Assembly (NCBI GenBank): GCA_023433505.1
Contig: JAEZCO010000007.1
Location: 62,001 to 126,000 of the forward strand
Source of the DNA: Bacillota bacterium
GTDB lineage: Bacteria; Bacillota; Clostridia; Acetivibrionales; DTU013
Direction of reading: 5' to 3'
Length of the DNA stretch: 64,000 nucleotides
Position 1 is the first letter of the stretch. The number at the start of each line of letters is the position of its first letter. Positions 25,821-33,515 of this stretch are shown here, piece by piece. The position numbers were made by a program, and so were the translations under genes. The notes beneath the pieces were generated by a model. That model was not told where the DNA came from and made no database searches. It saw only the letters and a list, made by a program, of their open reading frames with translations.

Positions 25821-25965
25821 TATGAATATAGGGCTCTTTGCGTTACATGAGAAAGTCATAGGACTTTTCCAGCTTTGACAGAAATGCAATGCATCTATAC
25901 CAATATTCTTTAATCCCGCTCAAATATTAATCAAATTAAGCATTAAAGCTAAGATGCCCATTCAG

Positions 25966-26778
25966 CTATTCAGTCTGGCAGTCGGGACAGTAGAAGCATT
26001 TCCGTGAAGAAAGCTCTATTTTAATGATTGTTCCTCCGCAGCGTATACATTTCCCGCCTTCCCGGTCATAAACAAGGGTATGGTCATTGTAGCCTCCTGT
26101 AAGTCCATCTCCCGAGAAAAGAGGGTTATCCATATATCCGCCTAGCGAAATGGCATTGCGCAAGACTGTTCCGATTGAATTATAAACTGCCGCTATCCTC
26201 TCTTCTCTCAAAGAATCCACGGCTGCCGCCGGTCTGATTTTTGCCTCAAAGCAAATTTCATCCGAATAGCAATTGCCAATACCCGAGATGACCTGTTGGT
26301 TCAGGAGAGTCAATTTCAGTTTTCCTCTCTTGTTCCGTAACAATTCTTCCAGGACAGGAAGAGTAAAATCAGCCTCCAGCGGTTCAGGCCCCAAATCTGC
26401 CAAAGCCTTTTGCAGGGCGTCATCCTCCAGGAGGTGCAGATACCCCAGGCGCAGGCCTATAAAGTACAGGCTCCGGTCTCCAAAGGATAAAATGACCTGC
26501 TTTGTGCGGTCAGGATTATCCTTTGGGTCTCCGAGGTACATCCAGCCTCCCAGCATTAAATGCAGCAAAAGGTTTTTTCCCGAATTCAACCGGAAGATCA
26601 AATGCTTTGCCCGGCGGTCAATTTTTACAATATGCTTTCCTCTTGCCTCTTGTACAAAAACAGCGCTCTTTGCGTTGATTGACTTTTCCCGATTGATTTC
26701 AACATCCGTGATAGGCTTTCCTATAAGCTGCTGACCAAGCAATCTTTTGTAGTTTTCCATTTCAGGTAGCTCCGGCAT
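25966..26778 (-). CDS. Fpg/Nei-family DNA glycosylase
   Basis: 270 aa. It begins MPELPEMENYKRLL: Pro2 is the nucleophile and Glu3 the proton donor of bifunctional formamidopyrimidine glycosylases that remove oxidised purines and nick the strand. The helix-two-turn-helix stretch (NQQVISGIGNCYSDEICFEAKI) and a C-terminal four-Cys zinc finger (CIRCGG and CFYCPDC) are intact. The N-terminus reads PEMEN where classic MutM has PEVET, so an Fpg paralog with somewhat different specificity is possible. It stands alone between the oxidase and the DUF362 gene. Confidence 0.9.
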   Translation of the reverse strand: MPELPEMENYKRLLGQQLIGKPITDVEINREKSINAKSAVFVQEARGKHIVKIDRRAKHLIFRLNSGKNLLLHLMLGGWMYLGDPKDNPDRTKQVILSFGDRSLYFIGLRLGYLHLLEDDALQKALADLGPEPLEADFTLPVLEELLRNKRGKLKLTLLNQQVISGIGNCYSDEICFEAKIRPAAAVDSLREERIAAVYNSIGTVLRNAISLGGYMDNPLFSGDGLTGGYNDHTLVYDREGGKCIRCGGTIIKIELSSRKCFYCPDCQTE

Positions 26779-26863
26779 GATCCATTCTCCTTTTTGTTTT
26801 CATTTGCACTATTAGTATGAAGAGCCGGAGAAATTTCATGTATCCTTCCGCTGCCAAATCGGA

Positions 26864-27778
26864 TCAAAACCTTCGAAACTTCATTTTTATCCGGTCCAAC
26901 TCCGCCCCAATGATTTTTATTTTGTTCAGGTCCGAGATCCCCAGGCCTTCCCGGGATGCAAGCCAGACATGAAGCACTTCCTCCACCGTAAAGCCCATAA
27001 AGGTCAGGGCAACCGTATCCACAGCAACAGGGTCGGCTCCCGCCAGCACAATATTGGAATGAATCGGCGAGACCAATAAGGGTCCATAGCCTTCGCCTCC
27101 GATGATTCCGTCGATGACAACAAAATCCGGCTTTCTTATCTTGTTGATATCCACGATGGCTTCTTTCAGCCCGAAGATATGAAGCTTTTCCTTGTAGTCG
27201 CTCCCGTAAAACCTGGTTGGAGGCACACCCATTGCGTTCTTGAGACTCAGGGATACTCCCGCGTCATATTCAAAATGCGTTTTTAGTTTTGCCGCTCCAA
27301 TGACAACATCCGCGTCCACATACAATTTGGGGATATGCAGCGCTTCCTTCGTTAAACTGTTCAGAGGGCTGATTTCATAGCAATCGTCTTCATCGCAGGC
27401 ATTCATATCCACCAATTCCGCGCCGGAGATCAAATCGTACTTAACCGCTTCAAATACATTTCCAAAAGGGGTGGCCTCCGCAATGATAATTTTCCCCGCG
27501 CCGCATTCCTTCGCCATATTGACGATTTCCTGCACCACCCGGTAGTCGGTGACGATTCCGTCCTCCGGTGATGACTGCTTTACCAGGTTGGGTTTAATGA
27601 CGACCGTATCATTTTTCTTAATGATACGGGCCAGTCCTCCTGCATTTTCAACCGCTTTCCTTGTTACGCCGGAGTAGTCGCTGCCCAATCCTATGCCAAC
27701 GGTTGGCTCTGCCGCAGTTGTTGGCGGCTCCTTGATTTTTTCGTCTGTCTGTAAGGGTATTAAAGCCTGATGCTCCAT
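26864..27778 (-). CDS. DUF362 domain protein
   Basis: 304 aa matching the DUF362 family (KNDTVVIKPNLVKQSSPEDG, VDADVVIGAAKLKTHFEYDAGVSL with the typical K-T-H, KNAMGVPP and a late GADPVAVDTVALTFMG). Many members carry a 4Fe-4S ferredoxin domain at the C-terminus; this one does not. Biochemical role unknown. GGAG lies 8 bases before ATG. It is divergent from the BlaI operon across about 230 bases. Confidence 0.85.
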   Translation of the reverse strand: MEHQALIPLQTDEKIKEPPTTAAEPTVGIGLGSDYSGVTRKAVENAGGLARIIKKNDTVVIKPNLVKQSSPEDGIVTDYRVVQEIVNMAKECGAGKIIIAEATPFGNVFEAVKYDLISGAELVDMNACDEDDCYEISPLNSLTKEALHIPKLYVDADVVIGAAKLKTHFEYDAGVSLSLKNAMGVPPTRFYGSDYKEKLHIFGLKEAIVDINKIRKPDFVVIDGIIGGEGYGPLLVSPIHSNIVLAGADPVAVDTVALTFMGFTVEEVLHVWLASREGLGISDLNKIKIIGAELDRIKMKFRRF

Positions 27779-27937
27779 AATACTATCTCCATCCCTGCAA
27801 AAATTCCCTGGGTATAACAGGTTAACCGTAAAGTATGTAACCGGATTATCTTGCTGCAGTATTATGTCGCTTTATATTTACATAATATTAAACACCCCTG
27901 CTTTTCGTGCAAATCTTTACGGAAGATCGGCCGAAAA

Positions 27938-27969
27938 AAATTCTTTACAATTGCAGACTATTGTGATAG
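27938..27969 (+). promoter_or_regulatory. Sigma-A promoter of the BlaI-BlaR operon
   Basis: TTTACA and TAGTAT with a 17-base spacer lie about 45 bases before the TTG start of the BlaI gene. The -10 box overlaps the first BlaI-like dyad, so repressor binding there would block polymerase. Confidence 0.7.
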
Positions 27970-27994
27970 TATAAAGCCATACTATTCGAATAGT
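27957..27994. promoter_or_regulatory. Two BlaI-type operator dyads
   Basis: ACTATTGTGATAGT (27957-27970) and the perfect palindrome ACTATTCGAATAGT (27981-27994) share the arms ACTAT/ATAGT and are 24 bases apart centre to centre. One overlaps the -10 box and the other lies just downstream, ahead of the ribosome site. This is the usual layout for an autoregulated BlaI/MecI repressor. Confidence 0.75.
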
Positions 27995-28009
27995 CTGGAG
28001 GTTTTACTT

Positions 28010-28366
28010 TTGGAAACAGTGAAGTTATTTGACAGTGAGCTTAAGCTAATGGACATCGTATGGGACAGAGAGCCCGTACCGGCAAAGGAAATTGCACTGG
28101 CAGCCGCCGGAGCCATCGGATGGAATAAGAATACAACCTATACGATTCTCAAAAAACTGATTGAAAAAAAAGCCATTGAACGGACTGAGCCGAACTTTAT
28201 ATGCACTTCGCTGGTCAAAAGAGAAGAAGTGCGGAAGGCTGAAACCCAAAGCCTCATCAACAAGCTGTACAACGGCTCTAAAAAAGCCTTCTTCGCCGCG
28301 TTCCTCGAAGAGGATATTTCCGAGGATGAGCTGGAGGTATTGAAGAAGCTCATAGAAAAGAGGTAG
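28010..28366 (+). CDS. BlaI/MecI-family transcriptional repressor
   Basis: 118 aa winged-helix repressor (LFDSELKLMDIVWDREPVPAKEIA, NKNTTYTILKKLIEKKAIER) with a C-terminal dimerisation helix, the length usual for BlaI. The start is TTG, 8 bases after GGAGG; the open frame further upstream includes the promoter and operators and is not coding. It would bind the two dyads at 27957-27994. The following M56 peptidase is expected to cleave it when the signal arrives. First gene of a four-gene operon. Confidence 0.92.
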   Translation: METVKLFDSELKLMDIVWDREPVPAKEIALAAAGAIGWNKNTTYTILKKLIEKKAIERTEPNFICTSLVKREEVRKAETQSLINKLYNGSKKAFFAAFLEEDISEDELEVLKKLIEKR

Positions 28367-28370
28367 CCCC

Positions 28371-29282
28371 ATGCTATCCGGATTATTTTACTGGGTGCTT
28401 AATCTCAGCATCCTCGGCGGCATTGCAGGGCTGGTTGTCCTGTCCCTTCGGAAAATCAAGGCTTTGCCGCGTTTTGCAGTATATGTCCTGTGGGTTCTGC
28501 CCCTCCTCCGGTTGTGGCTGCCCTTTGGAATTGCCAGCAAATACAGCCTGTTAAGCCTGCTTTCAAGATTCACTACAAAGACCGTAGTGGTCCGTGAGGA
28601 CTTTCCCCAGCTGACGATGACCAACAGCATCATGGCGGCTGACAGCTACTTTCCCGTTGAATACAAAACCCGGCTGCTTGAAAATGTGTTCCATGTGGCA
28701 TCGGAGGTTTGGCTGACCGTTTGCTGCGCCGCCATTCTGACCTCAGTACTGCTCTACTTCTTCACAAAATCGGAATTGAAGTCGGCGGAGCCTGTAGGCG
28801 GCAATATCTACAAATCCGACAGGATCACTGTTCCGGCGGTGTATGGTATTATTCATCCTAAAATCATCGTCCCTGCAGCTATGGCAAACGGAAATATGGA
28901 GTATATCCTTTTGCACGAACAGACCCATATAAGGCGCGGTGACAATCTGTTCCGGTTCGTTGCCGTAATCACCGCATGCGTCCATTGGTTCAATCCGCTT
29001 GCCTGGGTATTCTTAAAATGTTTTTTTGCAGACATGGAGCTTGCCTGTGACGCCAGGGTTTTGAAAGGCCTGAAGGAAAGCCAGGTCAGGGAATATGCCT
29101 ACGCCATTCTTTCCTGCGCCTCAGGCAAAACTTTCTTTGCGTCGGCCTTTGGCGGAGCAAAAACGAAGGTGCGGATCGAAAACATACTGTCCTATAAAAA
29201 GCTTATGGTTTTATCCTCTCTTTGTATTGCTGCATTGATCGTTGTAATCGCAGCAGTCATTATCACAAATGCATCAGTTTAG
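28371..29282 (+). CDS. BlaR1-like M56 membrane metallopeptidase, no sensor domain
   Basis: 303 aa with several N-terminal membrane helices and the zinc motif HEQTH at residues 182-186 (LLHEQTHIRRGD), plus the downstream ELACDARVL that supplies the third zinc ligand. A last membrane segment follows (about 275-300, LSSLCIAALIVVIAAVIIT). Then the protein ends. The extracellular penicillin-binding sensor domain of BlaR1/MecR1 is missing, so the signal is probably sensed by other membrane parts or by the two downstream proteins. Starts 4 bases after the BlaI stop. Confidence 0.92.
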   Translation: MLSGLFYWVLNLSILGGIAGLVVLSLRKIKALPRFAVYVLWVLPLLRLWLPFGIASKYSLLSLLSRFTTKTVVVREDFPQLTMTNSIMAADSYFPVEYKTRLLENVFHVASEVWLTVCCAAILTSVLLYFFTKSELKSAEPVGGNIYKSDRITVPAVYGIIHPKIIVPAAMANGNMEYILLHEQTHIRRGDNLFRFVAVITACVHWFNPLAWVFLKCFFADMELACDARVLKGLKESQVREYAYAILSCASGKTFFASAFGGAKTKVRIENILSYKKLMVLSSLCIAALIVVIAAVIITNASV

Positions 29283-29293
29283 GAGGTGCTGCT

Positions 29294-30019
29294 TTGAAAA
29301 GAGCGTCTTATATACTGCTTGCCGTTTCTTTATTGCTGGCAGGCTGTACAAGACAGGAAAGCAATACCGCCATAAAGGCAGATAATATTTCAATTTTTTA
29401 TGGTGTTTCAAGCTATGCCCTGTTTAGTGCGGATCAAACCATCATTGACGACTTGCTCGGCCGCTTCAGCGCTCTCAGCTTTAGAAAAACCGCAGCGAAA
29501 ATGGATTTGCAAAGCGCCTTTAGTGTAAATTTTTATTACGTCGGCGAAGCTGTCAAAAGCTTCTGGGTTGATGAAAACTGCGTGTTTTGGCTTGACGGTG
29601 ATACCCAATGCTATAAGGTTGCCTCCGGCTCCTTTGATTACCTGCATTTAAAAGGGTTATACATAGGCAGCAGAAGCAGACAGGCTATACAAAAGGAAAC
29701 AGAAAAAAACCAGCTTCTTGCGATGGTCGACAAAATGACAAAGCCGATACAGGAAAAGCCTCTCCTTGCGTTCAGCAGTAATCCCTATGATTACATCGAG
29801 GCCTACAGGGATACTTTTGACAGTCTTGTAGCAGGCGGACAAAGCACCGTGAATATCTTTGTCGGCGTCCTGGCAAATTCAACCGAATTCGGGCTTGACA
29901 AGTACATCATGGCGGCTGTCTGCGCCGAAATTACCGGTATCGGCAAGGGCAGCGACAAAACATGGTCTACGGCAAAGGAATGGCTGGACTTATATAATGA
30001 AAGAGGTGGAAATTCATGA
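29294..30019 (+). CDS. Lipoprotein of the BlaI-BlaR operon, unknown function
   Basis: 241 aa, not recognised beyond a lipoprotein signal peptide (RASYILLAVSLLLAGC, lipid-modified Cys about 17). The start is TTG with GGAGG 7-8 bases before it. The body is mixed alpha/beta (ISIFYGVSSYALFS, VNFYYVGEAVKSFWV). Sitting between the truncated BlaR and a membrane protein, it could be the extracellular sensor or the product protected by the regulatory circuit. Overlaps the next gene by four bases. Confidence 0.7.
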   Translation: MKRASYILLAVSLLLAGCTRQESNTAIKADNISIFYGVSSYALFSADQTIIDDLLGRFSALSFRKTAAKMDLQSAFSVNFYYVGEAVKSFWVDENCVFWLDGDTQCYKVASGSFDYLHLKGLYIGSRSRQAIQKETEKNQLLAMVDKMTKPIQEKPLLAFSSNPYDYIEAYRDTFDSLVAGGQSTVNIFVGVLANSTEFGLDKYIMAAVCAEITGIGKGSDKTWSTAKEWLDLYNERGGNS

Positions 30020-30957
30020 AATACCGAAATTTTTATTTGCTGTCGCTGCTTGCAGTGATTTTAGCCTCCGTCTATCCGTTATACATGGGTATTGTAACGA
30101 TGGTAAATCATCTGCAAAAAGGCTCCGTTGACGTATCGGATTATCAAAAATACATCATCCCCTACACGCCGATATGCCTTGCGTTAATTGCTTCGACAGC
30201 ACTCATGCCATTGTTCTTTAAGCTGTTTAAACGGTACTCCCTGCTTGCAGTTTCACTTTGCGGAGCCGCGTTATTCTTTGCTTTCGAGCTCGGGTTTGAA
30301 CAGGTCAAGGTCATTGAGGGGCAGACGGAAATGCCGCTGGAATCCTGGCAATTCAGCCTGTGCGTAGCAACACCCCAGGTTCTCCGCTCCATCGGGGACC
30401 CCATCTATGCGTCCAACAATCCTGCTTTCAAAATTCACTTTTACATTATTGCTCTTGTCATTATCCTTGCGGTACTGCATGCAATATACGGTTTCTCCGT
30501 AATGCTCCGGAAGCGGGATTTCAGCAAAAAACGCCCGCTGATTGCTCAAGCCGTTTCTGTGGTACTGTTTATCGGCCTTTGCATCCTTGCTTGCTTTACC
30601 GCCTTTTTCAGGAACGGCACAATCAATATTTCGCCGCTGTCCGCAGCACTCATGACGGTATTCTTTACCCTATTCGGCGTTACGGTGGGTATTTACTGCG
30701 GCTCGCTGCTTTATGGGAAAAGCAAGCTGTTATCGAAGGTAATACCAGCGATTACTGCCTCATTGACCACCTTCATCATGTACATCGGCGAATTGGTGCT
30801 GATGGGTGGGATGCTTTTCAAGTATGGCAATGGGTTTTTATTTGAACCTATCGGGGTGATTCCGTTCTCCGCTGCGGACATTGCTATTATTCTGATTTCC
30901 GGCACGATTACCTATTTCGTTATGCGGCTTCTTGGCAAAACGCCTGAAATAGAATAA
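30016..30957 (+). CDS. Multispanning membrane protein of the BlaI-BlaR operon
   Basis: 313 aa with about seven to eight hydrophobic segments (for example FYLLSLLAVILASVYPLYMG, ICLALIASTALMPLFF, FYIIALVIILAVLHAIYGF, AVSVVLFIGLCILACFTAFF, TVFFTLFGVTVGIYCGSLLY). No family recognised. ATGA overlap with the lipoprotein gene shows translational coupling, so it is part of the same regulated unit. Confidence 0.7.
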   Translation: MKYRNFYLLSLLAVILASVYPLYMGIVTMVNHLQKGSVDVSDYQKYIIPYTPICLALIASTALMPLFFKLFKRYSLLAVSLCGAALFFAFELGFEQVKVIEGQTEMPLESWQFSLCVATPQVLRSIGDPIYASNNPAFKIHFYIIALVIILAVLHAIYGFSVMLRKRDFSKKRPLIAQAVSVVLFIGLCILACFTAFFRNGTINISPLSAALMTVFFTLFGVTVGIYCGSLLYGKSKLLSKVIPAITASLTTFIMYIGELVLMGGMLFKYGNGFLFEPIGVIPFSAADIAIILISGTITYFVMRLLGKTPEIE

Positions 30958-30983
30958 TCCGGTGAAATGAAAATTAAAGGATG

Positions 30984-31157
30984 TCAACCTTGCGCTATTC
31001 TTACTTTGCTTTCCTGATTATTTTCATCTTTTTCCCTTACTTTAAAATACCGGCTGCACTCCGTACATTGAAAAGCCTTTTCATCCCCCATGGCCTGGAT
31101 AAACCAATTTACCTTGCACTTGCAAAACGGACAAACAACATTGTTTTTCTTTTCCAT
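30984..31157 (-). CDS. Small zinc-ribbon protein
   Basis: 56 aa with two Cys pairs, CPFCKCK and CTECSRYFKV, forming a zinc ribbon. The start at 31157 has GGAG 5 bases upstream; an in-frame ATG at 31199 lacks a ribosome site. Convergent with the BlaR operon. Function unknown. Confidence 0.65.
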   Translation of the reverse strand: MEKKNNVVCPFCKCKVNWFIQAMGDEKAFQCTECSRYFKVREKDENNQESKVRIAQG

Positions 31158-31333
31158 AAATTCTCCACTGAATATATTTGCGGTACAGGTTACAATCATT
31201 TGAAATGCTCGATGTCGATTCTTATCCTTCTATTATGGCATCAGGCTTTACCAAAATCAAGTATCATATTTATATTACATCAAATAAATACGGAGTAGCG
31301 CAATGAAAAGTCTGTTAAAAAAGAGAGCCCTGT

Positions 31334-31669
31334 TCACCCCCGGGGGTAATACATAATAATTCCGACGCCGATGAGCGCAATAAAGCCGCCGATCAAATCA
31401 AACCTGTCCGGAACTACCTTATCAACTTTCCAGCCGCATAGAAGCGAAAGCGCAATAAAAATCCCTCCATAGGCGGCATAAACACGGCCGAAGCTGGAGT
31501 TCGGCGGCTGCAGCGTCGGAACAATGCCGTAGAGAATCAGGACAACAGCCCCCGCCAGACCATACAAAATGGGTTTGCCGCCCCGAAGCCACAGCCATAT
31601 TAGATATCCTCCGCCGATTTCAAACAACCCGGCCAGGATGAAATAAAACAACGATTTAACAATTTCCAT
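31334..31669 (-). CDS. ynfA: YnfA-family (UPF0060) small membrane protein
   Basis: 111 aa with four membrane helices. The family signature is complete: FILAGLFEIGGGYLIWLWLR, YGIVPTLQPPNSSFGRVYAAYGG and the final DLIGGFIALIGVGIIMYYPR. Related to small multidrug resistance proteins; export role suspected in some species but not established. It lies 27 bases after the polysaccharide-deacetylase gene stop codon, so the two may be co-transcribed. Confidence 0.95.
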   Translation of the reverse strand: MEIVKSLFYFILAGLFEIGGGYLIWLWLRGGKPILYGLAGAVVLILYGIVPTLQPPNSSFGRVYAAYGGIFIALSLLCGWKVDKVVPDRFDLIGGFIALIGVGIIMYYPRG

Positions 31670-31695
31670 CCAAAACTCCCTTAATAAATCATCTG

Positions 31696-32541
31696 TTATT
31701 TTCCGGCCAGTTCCATTACCTCACTGGCTTCAATTTCAACAATCTGGTCTAAATACCGGAACCAGATCTTTTGATCCGACGGATTTTTAACACGTTTGCC
31801 GTTCATGGCAAATACTAGCCGGTTATATGCTTCAATATACTCATAAATTTCAATATTCGTGGCATACCAGACATCTTCCCTGTTACCGGTAAAGGCAGCA
31901 AAATTCTCAATGACCTCCCAATTGCCGTCACTTTCAAACTCATAGCTGTGGCCCCATAAATAGAACAAATACGGCGAGCCATTGACTTTATCCTCCACAA
32001 ATTTTTCAGCAAGTCTCCGGAGTTCCGGTGAATTGTGGTGGCATGTCGCCGTCAGCCTCATCCAATCGGTTGGAATCCGGAAATCATTGGTGGATATGAC
32101 CGTCCTCGCATAAACAATCCCGCAAAACCGCAGAGCCTCCACAACATTGTCATTGAAGGTGCCAAAGGGGTATGCCATGCCCCGGACGACGGTTCCGAAC
32201 TGATTTTCAAGATTCTCCCTGTCTCTGGCGACCTCATTGACGGCCAAATTCACCGGCAGCTGTTCAAGAAAGGGATGCGACAGGGAATGGACGGCCACCT
32301 CCTGCCCTGAATTGCTGAAAAGTTCCGTCACTTGCTTTTCCGTCATCCGGCGGTGAATCTGACCTTCCGGATAAACAGTCCCGGCAGGGGCATACAAGCC
32401 GCTGTTCAAATTGAAGGTACCTTTCAGTCCGTGCTTTTGCATGATGTCTAAAAGCCGGATATCCTGCTCAACTCCATCATCATAGCTTAAGGTAAGCGCC
32501 TTTGCCTTGCCGCCGGGAAACCTCATAAATATGGTCTGCAT
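31696..32541 (-). CDS. Polysaccharide deacetylase family protein
   Basis: 281 aa with the NodB-type motif ALTLSYDDGVEQDIRLL (metal-binding DD, about 16-32), HSLSHPFLE (the H-S-x-x-H zinc ligands) and a later RGMAYPFGTFNDNV. No signal peptide, so probably cytoplasmic, unlike wall-modifying deacetylases. It would remove acetyl groups from a carbohydrate, substrate unknown. Confidence 0.88.
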   Translation of the reverse strand: MQTIFMRFPGGKAKALTLSYDDGVEQDIRLLDIMQKHGLKGTFNLNSGLYAPAGTVYPEGQIHRRMTEKQVTELFSNSGQEVAVHSLSHPFLEQLPVNLAVNEVARDRENLENQFGTVVRGMAYPFGTFNDNVVEALRFCGIVYARTVISTNDFRIPTDWMRLTATCHHNSPELRRLAEKFVEDKVNGSPYLFYLWGHSYEFESDGNWEVIENFAAFTGNREDVWYATNIEIYEYIEAYNRLVFAMNGKRVKNPSDQKIWFRYLDQIVEIEASEVMELAGK

Positions 32542-32642
32542 TACTATTCCTCCTGGTTTTTCATCGAGCCCACCTTAAAACTAACACAGCCCCGGCCCCC
32601 GTGCCTGTATAGACTTCCAGGAAAGGCCAATGCCGGAATACG

Positions 32643-32909
32643 CTAAAACTGCTTCAAAATATCGTGATGCCCAACGTCAACAAGGATAATTATGGTATCG
32701 CCTTCGTAATACCAGATGATACGAATATCCATGTTGACGCTGCACTCAAATAAATCTTCGGCCCCTTGAATTCGCTTAGTCCGTAGTGAAGGGTGCATCG
32801 GATTCTCCGACAGCAATTTCAGCTTGTTCATAAGCTGCTTCTTTTCCTGTTCGGACAGCGATTTGAAATGTTTCTGGAAACGACGGGTAAAGGTAAATCG
32901 GTACGCCAT
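32643..32909 (-). CDS. RelE/YafQ-type toxin
   Basis: 88 aa ribosome-dependent mRNA interferase fold: FTFTRRFQKHFKSLSEQEK, LRTKRIQGAEDLFECSVNMDIRIIWYYE and the terminal VDVGHHDIL, with the conserved basic residues and C-terminal His of the family. Its start codon overlaps the antitoxin stop as TGATG, typical of type II modules. Confidence 0.88.
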   Translation of the reverse strand: MAYRFTFTRRFQKHFKSLSEQEKKQLMNKLKLLSENPMHPSLRTKRIQGAEDLFECSVNMDIRIIWYYEGDTIIILVDVGHHDILKQF

Positions 32910-33169
32910 CAGTCCCCCTCCAGCTTTGCGAACAGGGCGTCCACATTATCAAAAACGGGCTGTTCACCGGAGGCGATTTTGGCTTTTGTCTCTTTAATTT
33001 CTTCCCGGAGCTCATTCAGGTATTTCTTAGGATACACGGCTACCGGCATGATGCAGATCACACCATCCCGTTCGTAAATCTCCATTTTGTCGCCTTCGGA
33101 GAGGCCCAGTTTCTCTACAAGCTCTTTGGGTATGGTGATTTGTGATTTGGCCCGAAACTCGGCTAACAT
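32909..33169 (-). CDS. AbrB/MazE-type antitoxin
   Basis: 86 aa. The swapped-hairpin AbrB fold is at 1-50 (AKSQITIPKELVEKLGLSEGDK) and a toxin-wrapping C-terminal tail at 51-86. It would neutralise the YafQ-type toxin and repress the pair through the palindrome over its -10 box. First gene of the pair; divergent from the giant-protein operon. Confidence 0.88.
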   Translation of the reverse strand: MLAEFRAKSQITIPKELVEKLGLSEGDKMEIYERDGVICIMPVAVYPKKYLNELREEIKETKAKIASGEQPVFDNVDALFAKLEGD

Positions 33170-33218
33170 AAGTTATCATCTCCTATCTTGCAAAGTCGTA
33201 ATTTCCTACTTTCCCACT

Positions 33219-33250
33219 ACTAGTATATGCCACTTTTTTTAGAATATCAA
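33219..33250 (-). promoter_or_regulatory. Sigma-A promoter and candidate operator of the toxin-antitoxin pair
   Basis: On the minus strand TTGATA (complement of 33245-33250), a 17-base spacer and TATACT (complement of 33222-33227) form a strong promoter. The perfect palindrome TACTAGTA (33219-33226) overlaps the -10 box and is a likely site for antitoxin binding. Confidence 0.7.
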
Positions 33251-33433
33251 CTGCAAAAATCAATCTGCTTAGCGCCAAGCCGGCCGGATTCCGGCGCTCA
33301 TTCAATGCCTGGAAACGCCGGAATATCGAGGAAAATCAGCGAAATTCAAAAATTGTTGAAGACTCGTGCAATTTTGGAGGTACTTGAAGAACCATGGCAT
33401 TTCACTCCTCATTGAGCGGTTGAAAAAATAATA

Positions 33434-33462
33434 TTGTTATCGACGATGCCACATGGTATAAT
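33434..33462 (+). promoter_or_regulatory. Sigma-A promoter of the giant-protein operon
   Basis: TTGTTA (33434-33439), a 17-base spacer and a consensus TATAAT (33457-33462), giving a leader of roughly 45 bases before the ATG at 33516. A near-consensus vegetative promoter, so at least basal expression without induction. Confidence 0.75.
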
Positions 33463-33515
33463 AATCAGGAATTGTAATATTTTGTAGATCTATTTAAAAT
33501 TATCAGGATAAAACG

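Larger units (their letters stand above)
33170..33515. other. Divergent intergenic region between toxin-antitoxin and giant-protein operons
   Basis: 346 bases holding both divergent promoters. Between them is a hairpin AGCGCC (33271-33276) with GGCGCT (33293-33298) and an inner GCCGG/CCGG. The short open frame here (33227-33415) has no ribosome site and is not called. Confidence 0.6.

Noticed and set aside
31336..31350. CCCCCGGGGG palindrome at the end of ynfA
   Set aside because: Explained by the coding sequence for the final Pro-Arg-Gly and stop; no terminator features.
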